From: Allolobophora icterica
Taxonomy: Eukaryota > Annelida > Clitellata > Crassiclitellata > Lumbricidae
DNA length: 64,000 bases
Reading direction: 5' to 3'
NCBI GenBank assembly: GCA_963556255.1
Contig: OY744607.1
Span: 3,774,383-3,838,382 of the forward strand
This document shows, in pieces, positions 26,101 through 36,837 of the stretch. Under the pieces are notes generated by a model. That model made no database searches. It had not been told where the DNA came from and saw only the letters and a program-made list of their open reading frames with translations. Made by a program: the position numbers and the translations under genes. Every line of letters starts with the position of its first letter. Position 1 is the stretch's first letter.

Positions 26101-29100
26101 TGTAATAGAAACTAGTCTACTGACACTAAAAATAAAGGCCTTATTTTGATCATAATATCAGTATTTCTTAAATATTGGGATGATTTAGGATCTACAACGA
26201 GTTAGGATCTACAGCAACAGTAAAATAAGATATAAATCATACTTCTTAAATTTCCTACCAAAATAAATGTTTGTAAAAAGCTATAAAAAGCACACTACAA
26301 CATCTAAAAGCTAAAACTTAAAATATGAACATGCAAAAATATGCATACACTTAAACAAGCATTTGTATAAATAAGAATTTGCATATATACCTGCAAATTC
26401 TTATATAAGTGCATGATTTAGCAATTGCATATCTGTGCATATGCATAAAAACTAGCAGGTGCTTAAATATGCAAAATGTGCATAAAGAGTGAAGAAGTAC
26501 TGATAAATATGTATACAGAGCTGGCATAAGTTTTAAAATAAATATATTCCTATAAAATATAGATATATCTATTTATTTGGATCCACCACATTGCATAAGT
26601 CCAGTTAGTTCCTATAATTACTCACGCACTTAACACCCCAATATTCAAAAACTACAAACTTAACACCCCAATATTCAGAAACTACAAAGCCTTTTCTACA
26701 AACACTGGTCAACCAAACACGATCAAATAAACACTTATACAAACATAGAACTGTTAGTTTAAGAAGCCCATGCCATGCCTACACTTAACACACCATGCTG
26801 CTTAGATGTGTAAATCGAAAAATAGATCATTTTGACAGACAGACGTTCAGCCAATAAGGGTTAGAAGGCACCCAACCAACAGCGAATAACCGGGTTATTT
26901 CAAGTAGTTAAAATTTTTCAGTAATTTTCCTAAAAAGATCAGAAATTCAAAGACCCAAGACTACTTCACCTACGTGAAAGTCATCATCATGTGAGATGTT
27001 ACGGCTACCAAATAAAGCGCAGACTAAGACAATTCCTAAAATTCGACGTTTTCTAAACTGCATACGGCCAGGCCACTGAGATCCCTGCAAGCAGCGGCTG
27101 AGAAAAAAGTGAATCAGATCGTTAAAACTCTGATCAAACAGAAATTAAAGCTAAATGAGAAGCTTGGAATAGTTCGTTAGGTGCGTTCATACCTCTAGGC
27201 TCAGCTCGTCATTACTTTCCTTACGGCAAACAGCAAAACAAAAGCCAGTCAATCGACAAAACAAAAGCCAGTCAATCGACAGAACAAAAGCAAGTCAGTC
27301 GAAAACTCAAAAATTCTTTTAGGTTCTATGCGTCTTAGTAATTTCTAAGCATCAAAGCAGAACAAATGCAGACAGACTTTGCTATTTCATAATACCTAGG
27401 CTCATGGTAATAAGTACCAGTATGCTAATAGATAAGTACCAGTATGCTGATATATACAAGTATCAGTAGGCTAATAAATAAGTACCAGTATGCATATATC
27501 AGTGACAATGTGCATATAAAAATACCAGCATGCATAAAAGTACCATCATGCATATACAAGTACCAGCATGCATACACGTACATAAGTACCACATGCATGT
27601 ACAAGTAACAGCATCCATGCATACAAGTATCAGTACCCACATACAAGTTCCAGTATCAATTGTAAAGTACCAGCATGCATCTCATATAACAAGCATCCAA
27701 AACATCATTCTTTCAGTTAAAGAAACAACATGCGGCTATTAAAACTCAAGCATTCCCTGTTTTCAACTCAAACCGTAACTCGTAGAAACTGAAATGATGA
27801 CGAGAGTTTAGAGACTATGACAATGGTGATGTATGCATATCAGAGCACTTTTATTATGGACATGATATATAACACAATACAATACAACTACATTTGATAT
27901 TGCCCTCCAAAGTTCAGAAGCACACAATCAACTATATGACAGAGCATCGATGGCGCCGAGTAATTGTGAATGAAGGACTTGCTCAAGGTCCTTACACGGT
28001 GGAGGATCGAACCCCTACTCCCTGCGTTAGAGGCCGAGCGCTCAATCATTTGGCTACCAAGAGTCATGGAGCTAGCTCATGTATCGTGTGCACTTCAATA
28101 TACCCTGTTTTTGCTAAATTTCTCAAAAACGGCTATAACTAGTAAAAAATTCATAAAGACCAAAAAGATAGCTCTTATCAAGACCTACAATTTAACAAAG
28201 AAAACGTCCAAATCGGATAAGAAATAGCCGAGATACAAGTGATTTAAAAAGTCCTTTTCCGCCATCTTGAATCCAATATGGCGGCTAAGCGATCAATAAG
28301 CGGGTCATGTGACCAATTGTTTTAACACACTTTGATGACCAATAATAACCCTGTGAGGTCAAACTGAGGGTACACTGAAGTGCACACGAAACATGAGCCT
28401 TGACTACAAGTCTCAAAACTTTTTCGTGACCGCCCACAGAGACGACAGCGATCACACTAACATTAAGACAGAAATAACGTTTGGCGTAAACAAAAACAAC
28501 AATGAGATGATTACAGCTGTAATCAGGACTCACTCGAACAAAGAGCAGCGTGTAGAGACTGGCACGGCACGGAAAGATCACCAGTGGAAAGCTGATGAGG
28601 GTGCTTGTCACGAAGCCGAGCTTAATAGCTTCGCTGAAGAATGTCGGACTGAAGTTCATGAGAATATCTCCGCTGATGTAGTCGTCGCAGAACGCAATGT
28701 AGCCAAAGCAGCCGACCTGATTCCAGCAATCAACCAATCGTGTAAGTGTATGCATCAATGTAACTGAACATTTATATAGCACCTTTTATGAAATGCCCTG
28801 CTGTACGCTGTTTTCAGCCAACTTCCAAATAAACTGATTTGCACTTGGTACGTTATATATATTACAAATAGTTTGAGAAAAAAGTTCATATTTCACCGGT
28901 TCTTTGAACTTTGAACTTGAAGCTTTAACTTACCGACACGTAGATGACGGAACACATGACAACAGCACTGTGCACGATTCGGTTGATTCGATTCAGCGAC
29001 GGCTCAGGAAGAGCATCAGACATTAAGAACAGCTGTCTACAATCAATCAACAATCAAGCACAATCAATCAAAATAAATCGACAATCAATCAAAACAAATC

Positions 29101-32100
29101 GACGATCAATCGACAATCAATTACAACAAATCGACAATCAACTCACAATCAATCACACGGACATTTAGACACATGCACAAAGCAATTAAATAGGTACAGA
29201 AAATGACACTCCTTGTAATTATAAACAAGTTCTCAAAAACCAGCTTAAAGATCCAATCCACTAACTCTGCAAGGTAGTCTAGCGAAAATCATGCTGGACT
29301 GCCAACCGAGGTCTGGAGTTCAAATTCCAGCCAGAGAAGAAATTCGTTTCCAGATTTCTGCTTCACCTATGCCCTTAGCCAACTCAGCTATAATGAGTAC
29401 ACTGACAGTACAGTGTCGGTGTGGATATGAAGACCACCTTCATATGCTGAGGCTAAGAAAAATGAAGCGCTAACATTTCATACCAATGGCTGCCTTTCAG
29501 GATAGCTTAAGGCAGCGGTTCTCAACCTGTGGTCCGCGGACCACTGGCCATCTGCCTGATGGTCCGCGAGCAAGGCCTGCAATTTATATTTTTTACAATT
29601 AAAAACATGCAAACAGACACAAATTTTGTCAATTTTTAAAATATTTGTTTAAAAATTGTTTTAAATTTAATAGTAAATAATAAGTAAAATACTTAATCTT
29701 ACCAAATTTATTATTTTATATTATAATTGTATATAAATTTATAATTTTATAGGGTCGCATATGTGCACCAGTGACACAATTTTTAGTGGTGGTCCGCGAC
29801 CAAGACACAAAATTTATAAGTGGTCCTCGAGTCTCAAAAGGTTGAGAAGCGCTGGCTTAAGGGACAGCTCTTCTTTCTAAAACACATAGCTTGGGGAGCT
29901 GGTTAGAGCGCTCGCTTTGTAACGCGGAGAGTTAGAGCCTCCCACAACACTTTACTGTGTAGGGATCTTGGACAAGTCCTTCACTCACAATTGCATAGCG
30001 CCATCGATTGATACTTGGTTATTAGATAGTGGTGTTTAATAAATGCAAAATAATAACAATTTGAATGAAGAGGAAATCTCAATGAACATACGTCTGGCAG
30101 GCAAAACAGAGAGCGAATATCGGAAGGCACTTGAAGACACCTTCCGTGTTCCAGAAGACAACTTTCGACACCCAAATGCCAGACCACAGATTAGGAAACG
30201 CAGCAATTATAACCTGAATAAATACAGACAAAGACAACTGCACCATTAATTGATTTTAATTAATTCACCCCGACCTACCGAGTTTTAAATCGATTTCTCC
30301 AATGCATAAATAATTAGAGCAGTCCCTTAAGCTAGCCCTGCAGCAGCCATGGGTTTGACGTGTTAGCGACTTCATCTGCTTAGCCTCAGCATATGAGGGT
30401 GGATGGCCAGTCCTCTCCCTCGCCGTCTCATCTTCCCACCGACAGTGTACGATCAGTGTACTCACTACAGCTGTGTTGGCTAGGGGTGCAGATGGAGCAG
30501 AAATCTCGAACCAGATTACTGTCCTGGCATGGATTTGAACCTTCAACCATTTTGATTGACAGTCCAGCACACTAACCACTACACTACCGAGCACCCCATG
30601 TATAATGACCATACTTTAACTTTAAACAGCCATCCACTGCTCCCTTCATTACAATAAGGGCACTAGTCGTTTCCAGATTAGACTAGATTAGATTAAGGTA
30701 CTTTCCAGATTAGATCAGATAAGATTAGTTAACAGATTAACCTCGGCCATAAAGACACAGTAGAAGGTGAGTGAGATTGCGCTCAAGTTACTCAGGCTGT
30801 CGAGACTGTGCAGCATCCCAAGAGGCACAACGATGAATCCGGTCAAGAGAACAAGGAGCGCGCTCCGCAGCTGCGGCGTGTTCTGAAACACAGACCGTAA
30901 TGTAACGTAACTGATTTATAACAGTTTTATAACATCTGCTAAGTGTCGTAATATGTGGCTCCTCACACCAAAACCAGTATTAAGGTGATTTTGCAACATA
31001 TTGAGTTTGATATATCATTTCAAAGGTCTTGCATCAGGCTTCAAAATGACACAAAAATTATTGCTCTAGCATTATTCTAACTCAAGATACCAGGCAAAAA
31101 GTGATCCAATGGTGCGAATTTTAATTCTGAGAAAAAAGCCGTTAACTTGAACAAAATGTAAAATGGAAAACTCCATAGCAACCATACACGGAATGTGATA
31201 AAAATTTTGGCACAGTTAATAATGATACCATGGGTAATATTTCCTGAAAATACTATGCTTTTCACTTAATTACTCAAATAAAATTTATAAATATCATCAA
31301 AAAATGGTTGGAAAGTATTTTTTTAAAGTCACTAAAACTTAATTAAAAAGAAAAATAGGTGTCTCAAAAACAGTTTTGAAATGGCTTTAAAACTCGTTTT
31401 TTTTACAAAATAACAGAAATGAGCATTTTAAACATATTTTATATTAGATTCTGCAAAAAACCGAAAAACACAAAAATAATATTTTCTTAAGTTTCTGGAC
31501 TATTACTCTGATGTGTAGTTTCCGACATAATACTGATTTCGGTCTGGACTGCCACATATGGTGTGCTCATTGCAGGAATTGTGGCTTGAGCTAATCAGTC
31601 TCTCTTCCACTGTTTGGGAAATGCCTGAAGTCCATTTTATCTGTTAGTGATAGCACTGACTTAGGTCCGGAATGCCTCTGAATTGTTGTACTAAAATCTT
31701 TACGAGTACTGCAATGATGAAAATGACTGATTTTAATGATCACAACACTGAAATTTATGAAAGAAATGATAATGATGATGAGAACAATGGTGACGATGAT
31801 TACGAGGAATAAAAACAATACATGGAACTCGAACAGGGTAAGCAGTTTACTGACCTCTAGGCCTGTGACCTTCGAAACAACCGCTGGTCCAAGGTCACCG
31901 ATGATGATGTAGAAAGCGATGCAGGTCCCAATTAAAAGACCAATTATGCTGAAAACAAATGTCACATCTGTATTATGACGACGATAATATGATGAAAATG
32001 GAGATGCCGATGATGACGAATTATAACAAAGATCATGATGATGGCATGGTAGGCCTAATAATGAACAGAATACTGAAAATGATCTTGATGATGATGCAAA

Positions 32101-33913
32101 CGAGGAGAAGGGAGAAGGGGAGCAGGAAGTGGAGGACAAGGCAAAGGAGGGGAGGAGGTAGAGGAATTGGCGGAGGAGGAGGCAGAGGAGTAGGAAGAGG
32201 AGGAGATTAAGGAGAAGGAGGATAGGATAACAATTGCAATGAAATTGTTAACGTGTGCATAAGATGACTCTTTAGTTCAAGAAAACCAATCAACCTCACC
32301 TCAATTCAACGAGGAGTTTGCCGGCTCGGCCAAATATATGAAATGCTGCAAAGAAACAACAAATCACTCAGCAGAAATACACCAAATACAGAAGATCAAG
32401 ATGAAGATCAAGATCATCCAGCTAAAGATTAAGATGAAGATGATCAAAATGAAGATCCAGATGAAGATTATCTAATATAATCTAGGAGCCTAATATTAAT
32501 CCAGTTATTATAACAAATTAGTGACTTCTATAGTGGCAGTGTCTACTGCACAAGGCACCAGCCTGTGAACCAAACCCAAGTCGTAATCAGCTCAACATCC
32601 AGATGATCAGTCACTGTGACAGAGAGGCAGCCTATGATGGATAAGCAATTTGAAAACAGACAAGATAAACTAGAAAATTTACCATTCAAACATTACAATA
32701 CAATATATCATTCATAACCAAAGGAAGTCGAAGATGCTAAACAAGAAGAAGAAGAACAGTCCCTTAAGCTCGTCCTGAGGTAGCCATAAGTATGAAGTTT
32801 TAGCGACTTCTTTTTCTTAGCCTTGGCTCATCTTCCCACTGAAAGTGTATGGTCAGCGTACTTATTGCAGCTGAGATGGCTAGGAGGTGCAGTTGGAGCA
32901 GAAATCTCGAACCAAATATCTGTCCTCGCATGGATTTGAACCCCAACCTCTCAATTGACAATCTAGCATGCCAAACAAGAGCACCATAAATACCGAGGTA
33001 TTCGTAGGATCTCTTCTTCGTAGCAAATGCAGATTTCATGAGAAGATGACAGGTCAACCGCGTCAACCACGCGCTCCCCATGAGCAACAGAAACCCCAAC
33101 AGAATTCCGCACTACAACGTCAAATAACAATCAATTAAATCAACAATCAATCAAATCAACAATTGATCCAATCAACAATTCAATCAAAAGCAAAAAGTTA
33201 TTAAGAATCCTGGCCCAAAAAACACAAACGCACCATAATACACTGGAAGCCCATTACAAGACGCCTATTTACCGCACAAAGTCTGATATAACTGTAATTA
33301 ATTGTAAATTAGTAACTTCTATTGTGCCAGTGTCTAATGCACAAGGCATCAACCGATGGCACACCAAAACCAAGATGTAATCAGGTCAATACCCAGAAGA
33401 TCAGTCCGTAAGACAGAGAGGCAGCCTATGGTGGATAAGCAATTTGAAAGAGATCAGTTTTAAGTTGAGAACGAAATGACACAAGCGACTGAGCAGAGCG
33501 CACAGACACAGGGAGACAGTTCCAAAAAGTAGGTCACGATATAACACAATCATGGATAGGGATGACACATTTAGTTCAGTTTTAGAAAAAGAACTCATCA
33601 TAATTCATAAGAATATAGTTCTCAGCTTTGGCTGCCAACGACAGCAATATAATAAGTTTCTGGTGTAATAATAATTGCAAAAACATGACAGCCAATATGT
33701 AGATGCTGATACAAGTACCAGGTGTGTATTTAATTCTTATTTTGAAGTAATAATGGTGTAATACATTGTTATAACTGTCACCTGTTTGAAGCAGAACGGC
33801 AGCGCTAGAACAGAAACTCCGATGATGCTGTTAGCCATGTTGAGGACATGCGGCCAGTTGCCGATGAAATGCCTGGGTGCCATCGTCATAGTTTCCTCCA
33901 AGTCATTAGACAT
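17707..33913 (-). CDS. SLC38A10: SLC38A10 (SNAT10) amino-acid transporter homologue, 16 coding exons
   Basis: Exons, 5' to 3': 33913-33782, 33111-32994, 32345-32300, 31948-31855, 30882-30742, 30213-30092, 29036-28934, 28716-28534, 25366-25252, 24742-24618, 23539-23314, 22729-22508, 21264-21197, 20760-20155, 19323-19135, 18339-17707. All have GT/AG ends and compatible phases; 1040 aa against about 1119 in human. Family: AAAP/SLC38 transporter; SNAT10 is reported to move Gln, Glu, Asp and Ala and sits largely on internal membranes. TM spans lie near residues 22-41, 45-64, 99-119, 138-154, 163-183, 202-216, 238-261, 282-302, 333-351, 354-378 and 394-412. Diagnostic blocks: ANSIIGVSVLALPFCFKQ, LLIGTCIAFYIIIGDLG, LCFACQTQ, TGATMGSLICYILPA. 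The tail is hydrophilic, with DKSK repeats (about 500-535), NPHAPVDEVVVQ, and a Lys/Glu/Gln-rich helix (about 786-820) like the human tail helix. The exon holding the ATG starts at an acceptor (33922/33921), so a 5' non-coding exon lies upstream. Confidence 0.96.
18791..18865. repeat. (ATT)n microsatellite in the last SLC38A10 intron
   Basis: Near-perfect ATT array of about 25 units. Confidence 0.95.
18905..19045 (-). repeat. tRNA-derived SINE copy (family 2)
   Basis: Reverse orientation. Includes GTGAGTGAAGAACTTGTTCA and CAAGGTCCCTACACAG, matching the copies at 5395 and 27945. Confidence 0.6.
19558..20030. repeat. TAATCCTAATGGCTTC tandem array with 87-bp higher-order period
   Basis: The basic unit is CTAATCCTAATGGCTTCTAA-like. 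A landmark, CATGGGTTCTAGTCC, recurs at 19711, 19798 and 19885, giving an exact 87-bp higher-order period. Lies in the SLC38A10 intron between exons 20155-20760 and 19135-19323. Confidence 0.9.
21590..22318. repeat. (ACC)-rich region and GGGACAAATTTGTCCC inverted repeats
   Basis: SLC38A10 intron. Degenerate CACCACCATGACCA repeats (21590-21690 and 22040-22318) enclose a block (about 21712-22020) with inverted copies of CTACTGGGACAAA and TTTGTCCCACTA. Long open frames on both strands come from the low complexity. Confidence 0.75.
22840..23240. repeat. Pyrimidine-rich, (CTGT)n and (CA)n tract
   Basis: Occupies most of the intron between SLC38A10 exons 23314-23539 and 22508-22729. CT-rich sequence, then CTGTCTGT, then CACACACA. 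Confidence 0.9.
23673..24047. mobile_element. hAT-type non-autonomous element (C-rich family, copy 1)
   Basis: 8-bp target duplication TCTGAATC at 23665-23672 and 24048-24055, exact. Ends CATGGGCGGCGATC and (reverse) CAGTGGCGGCGATC. The interior has long C runs (TGTCCCCCAC) and no transposase. Sister copies at 40023-40295 and 48544-49596. Confidence 0.92.
24410..24522. repeat. SINE-like repeat (family 4)
   Basis: Contains AGTAACTTCTATTGAGCC, AATGCACAAGGCATCAACC and TAATCAGGTCAACA. Further copies at 32514-32645, 33288-33432 and (inverted) 40905-41040. Confidence 0.7.
24968..25215 (-). repeat. tRNA-derived SINE copy (family 1)
   Basis: Body GTTAGCAACTTCATATTTCT ... CAGTGTACAGTCAATGTAC, ending at GAGGATTTGAACACC, a reverse-complement B box. 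The A-box-like part reads CCAACCACTACACTGA. Confidence 0.75.
26974..27084 (-). CDS. Candidate SLC38A10 cassette exon (37 codons)
   Basis: A 111-nt open stretch with acceptor GCTGCTTGCAG|GGATCTC and donor TTTCAC|GTAGGTG, phase 0 at both ends. It lies between exons 28716-28534 and 25366-25252, which are also joined in phase 0, so it can be included or skipped without shifting the frame. It encodes GSQWPGRMQFRKRRILGIV and then LVCALFGSRNISHDDDFH. The canonical protein aligns without it, in the loop before the ninth TM span. It could instead be the first exon of an unrelated type II membrane protein starting at MQFRKRRILG, or chance. Confidence 0.35.
27416..27690. repeat. Degenerate GTACCAGCATGCATA repeat
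   Basis: Irregular tandem units of AAGTACCAGCATGCATA. CATGCA occurs at 27529, 27547, 27567, 27592, 27616 and 27674, i.e. six TGCATG in the SLC38A10 transcript orientation. Confidence 0.8.
27945..28085 (-). repeat. tRNA-derived SINE copy (family 2)
   Basis: On the minus strand the head reads TAGCCAAATGATTGAGCGCT (A-box-like) and then GGTTCGATCC (B-box-like), followed by GTAAGGACCTTGAGCAAGTC. Not a functional tRNA: no credible acceptor-stem pairing was seen. Confidence 0.7.
29040..29155. repeat. AATCAATCGACA tandem repeat
   Basis: Irregular CAATCAATC / AAATCGACAATC units beside the acceptor of the SLC38A10 exon at 28934-29036. Confidence 0.8.
29268..29880 (+). repeat. tRNA-derived SINE copy (family 1) split by a hAT-type insertion
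   Basis: Head with GGTAGTCTAGCG (A-box-like) and GAGTTCAAATTCC (B-box-like) near 29275-29330. The body runs to about 29512 and resumes after 29862 (gacagctctt). Confidence 0.75.
29513..29854. mobile_element. hAT-type non-autonomous element nested in a SINE
   Basis: Exact 8-bp target duplication GCTTAAGG at 29505-29512 and 29855-29862. Ends CAGCGGTTCTCAACCTGTGG and (reverse) CAGCGCTTCTCAACCTTTTG, a classic hAT terminal pattern. AT-rich interior of 342 bp without transposase. Confidence 0.95.
29888..30045 (+). repeat. tRNA-derived SINE copy (family 2)
   Basis: Head AGCTGGTTAGAGCGCTCGCT (A-box-like); body GTGTAGGGATCTTGGACAAG and CACTCACAATTGC; ends GGTGTTTAATAAATGCAAAA. Lies about 45 bp downstream, in transcript orientation, of the SLC38A10 exon 30213-30092. 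Confidence 0.7.
30313..30596 (-). repeat. tRNA-derived SINE copy (family 1), near full length
   Basis: On the minus strand the head reads GGTAGTGTAGTGGTTAGTGT (A box) and GGTTCAAATCC (B box), then a body of about 220 bp. This is the best-preserved copy in the window. Confidence 0.8.
32514..32645. repeat. SINE-like repeat (family 4)
   Basis: Contains AGTGACTTCTATAGTGGC, TACTGCACAAGGCACCAGCC and AGAGAGGCAGCCTATGATGG. Confidence 0.7.
32755..32985 (-). repeat. tRNA-derived SINE copy (family 1) beside a splice donor
   Basis: Family body (AAGTTTTAGCGACTTC ... GAACCAAATATCTGTCCTCG) and a reverse B-box-like GGATTTGAACC. Its tRNA-like end stops within about 10-25 nt of the donor of the SLC38A10 exon 33111-32994. 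Confidence 0.7.
33288..33432. repeat. SINE-like repeat (family 4)
   Basis: Contains AGTAACTTCTATTGTGCCAG, AATGCACAAGGCATCAACC and GACAGAGAGGCAGCCTATGG. Confidence 0.7.
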
Positions 33914-33988
33914 CAATGCCTCTGGAAACGATAGTCAGGACAGTCAGGTCTCAGTTCCCAAAACAGCAAACATCTCAATAACTTAAAC

Positions 33989-34185
33989 CAGTGTTTTAGT
34001 TGTCCAAAAACAACTTGGGGGGTCAGAAATTTGCCGATTACCAAATCACATAATAACATAGACCAAACACCAGTTTTTTGTAGTAAAGTAACCCCCCCAA
34101 CATATTTTCAGTTACTTAGCTGAGGGGGTTGGAAAGAGAACTGGGGGGGTTGAACCCCCCAACCCCCCCGACAACTAAAACACTG
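33989..34185. mobile_element. hAT-type non-autonomous element (197 bp)
   Basis: Exact 8-bp duplication ACTTAAAC at 33981-33988 and 34186-34193. Inverted ends CAGTGTTTTAGTTGTC at both termini. The interior carries G/C runs. Lies just upstream of the ATG-bearing SLC38A10 exon, probably in its 5'UTR intron. Confidence 0.95.
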
Positions 34186-34945
34186 ACTTAAACACAAATT
34201 AGAAACAAGTGCAGAACTTCAACCCAACTACGTCAAGCAAATTTAGCAATCATTGGGAAGGGAGGTCTGGTCGTTAGGATTGCTATTGTCATCTTTATAT
34301 TTCAGTCAAAGATCCTTCACATTCAAGACCATGTCTATACCTGCTAACAATAGTGTACTTAGTGGGCCCACGATTGGCCCATACTGACCAACGCTTGCCG
34401 CTAGTGCCAGTATGCGAACCAGCTACAGTCCCAATTGAATTCACTTCTAGGGAAAGGACCAATGTTGAGTGGCACTTTGTAAATGCGAAAAGTCGTTAAC
34501 CTTACTTTACGATTAATGTAATCCAGTACCACGATCACCTCTAGAAACACTATCTTGTGCTGTGTTTCGAAACGTAGTCTATTGCGCCCCTTACACGAAG
34601 GCAGCCATGCAAGCTGTATCCACAACTTAACGAATTATCTAACTTGACACCACTAAAATAGTTCCAGTGGTGTGTAGATTTCACATTTGATCCGTGGTAA
34701 ACACTTCAGTCTTCCTTACAAGCTTTTCCACTAACACCCAAATGGAGAATTCCAATGGTTCGGACAGAGCGTAATTCTCCGTCCACATATGGAAAAATTA
34801 ACACCTCACACAAAGTTCCGCTCTATTATAATTTAGTAAGTTCTACACTCCGACCGAACTGTTACATCTCTTGAAAACCGGACTTATTTTCAGATTGATA
34901 AATTTCCCAGCGACTGCCCAAACTAATCCTCAGGCCTAATATTTG

Positions 34946-35216
34946 TCAACAAACTCGTTCATCCACGCCATTGAAATCAGTGCTGCCACTGTCCATATTC
35001 ATAAATCCCAAGTTCTTGACAGACAAATCCCAAGATGGTATAAAAATTCCCAAGTAACTGAAAACTTCAGCAAACATACAGCCATTCATCATTGAATGGT
35101 TGCCTATACCATACTTTGCTTTCTTACGCGGCTCAGCGCCAGTGTCACCAGACTCAGAGTCAGAATCAGACGAAGCCACGACAAATTCCGGTTTAAAACT
35201 CTTAACATTACGACTT
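34946..35216 (-). other. Unrecognised open reading frame, acidic then basic
   Basis: An open frame without an ATG upstream. It includes FKPEFVVASSDSDSESGD and then EPRKKAKYG, after which a GTATAGG donor-like site follows. An acidic Ser/Asp run followed by a basic patch is typical of nuclear proteins (for example the N-terminus of SUB1/PC4), but I cannot assign a family. Most of it lies inside the hAT-like element 34978-36069, so it could be element-coded, a captured exon, or chance. Confidence 0.25.
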
Positions 35217-36069
35217 TACGACGATTTGTGTAGATTTAGTCCTTTTCCTTTAATAATTACGTAAAATATCGGAACTTCGAAATCGGAGGTAAAATGTATG
35301 GATAAAGAATTTACTAAATCTACGGGTGAAGAATGACGTCATGCAGGCCAGTAGCTAGACTTAAATTCAAGAATAATGTAACGTAATGTGAATCTCCGAA
35401 ATTTCTCAACGCCACACAAAAGCCACGTCAGGGAGCAGCTTATTCACCGGCGCTATACTTTCAGGTGTAGCAGGGTTAACAATCAAGCTTCACAGACCAT
35501 TGGCAAAATCTTTGTCATTTTGGTCAATCGAAGTTCCAGCATATAAAACAGCCCGATAGCGCATTGGATTACATCTGGCGTAGAGTGCGAGAGGTACAGA
35601 GATCGAGTCCCATAGGCGGACATGCTTTGTAGGCTGCAATTTGCGCCGTGTATTGCAGGCTGTCTGTTCTGTTAGTAGTTCAGATTTATCGCATAACATG
35701 TACATGTACAGCGCAGTGCGTTTGCAGGCACTTAATTAAAGAATAAATATTATTATTATTATTATTATTATTAAGTGGAGGAAACTGCCTCCTCGCCTCA
35801 TACCATGGCTACGCCTGCATGACGTCATGTTATTCACAGGATGTGTAGGGTAAAGAAATAAACGACCAGTGGCCGTAGACATATGGCCAAAGAGTCACTC
35901 AACGACAAGTCAACAAGTGATTATGTATTGTTATCATTCCATGATTATAAAATTATTATAACTGCGTGATTTAATAAAACTCCCAAGATTGCTTTGGAAA
36001 ATCCCCAAATCCCAAGTCGATCGGCCAAATCCCAAGATCTTGGGAAAATCCCAAGAAGTGGCAGCACTC
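34978..36069. mobile_element. hAT-like element (1.1 kb) with an internal open frame
   Basis: Ends CAGTGCTGCCACT and (reverse) GAGTGCTGCCACT. The flanking 8-mers ATTGAAAT (34970-34977) and ACTGAAAT (36070-36077) match at 7 of 8. Both ends carry several CCCAAGA/CTTGGGATTT sub-terminal motifs. The interior includes a minus-strand open frame (35216-34946), a SINE-like block (35378-35465) and an (ATT)n tract (35749-35774). Confidence 0.7.
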
Positions 36070-36837
36070 ACTGAAATCACAAAGACACTAACCGCACCGA
36101 GTGGAGTACTTAGTTATCATTTACATGGGAGTGACGGATGGCTTGGTAAAAAAACGTACATTTCTGAAACTACCGGTATAGCACAGTTTGGGGTAGTTTT
36201 TATCTTAGAGTCATATTCAAGCTGAGCCGTCCCTGTTTTATGAGTGTGTACAAGGCTATTGATAATTCTAATTTCTGAAACGCATAGGATGTGGTATGGT
36301 TTTCGTATGAAACCGGTTCCCAAAACTCAGAGAAACGGATGACGCTATTATGTTGCGCTCTCCGTCTGACACAGGTATTGAGGGCTAATACTGTCTGCAA
36401 TTCTCAGGGCAGCATTAATTAGTGGATTGAGAAAAAAGTCCAAGGTGAAACATACAACGGCTGGCCCAGTTAGCTTTGCTACATTGGTCCAATGCCTCTT
36501 TGTCCATGAGCGCGTGGTTCGCTTCCCGATGGTTGCCTATATCAGAGATTGTGGAAGATATCCACGTTTTTTCTTAGAGGAAAATTTTTTCAATTAATTG
36601 TGGCTTTCACAACAATTGACGTCTACTTTCCATATTGAGACATTCTTATTGACCAACGGTTAGACGCGAGATTTATAAATAGCAAGATGGAAACGCGTTT
36701 TAAAGGTGTTGAACGTAGTTGACCACTTTGGAGTTAAAAATCGAATAGTTTAACGACATCTTGTGGCTGCAAACGGCTGTTAATTGATGCGGAAGTTTCT
36801 TTATAAGAAATTTTTGTATAGGCATAGGCTACTCAAG

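Noticed and set aside
28285..28533. Continuation of the SLC38A10 exon frame past CGA|GTGAGT
   Set aside because: The frame stays open for some codons but similarity stops exactly at a consensus donor, and the next homologous block is at 25366.
28393..28767. A 124-codon plus-strand frame
   Set aside because: It overlaps the 28716-28534 SLC38A10 exon on the opposite strand, which aligns with the transporter core.
30530..30596. tRNA gene
   Set aside because: A and B boxes are present but no cloverleaf with paired acceptor stem; it is the head of a multi-copy SINE.
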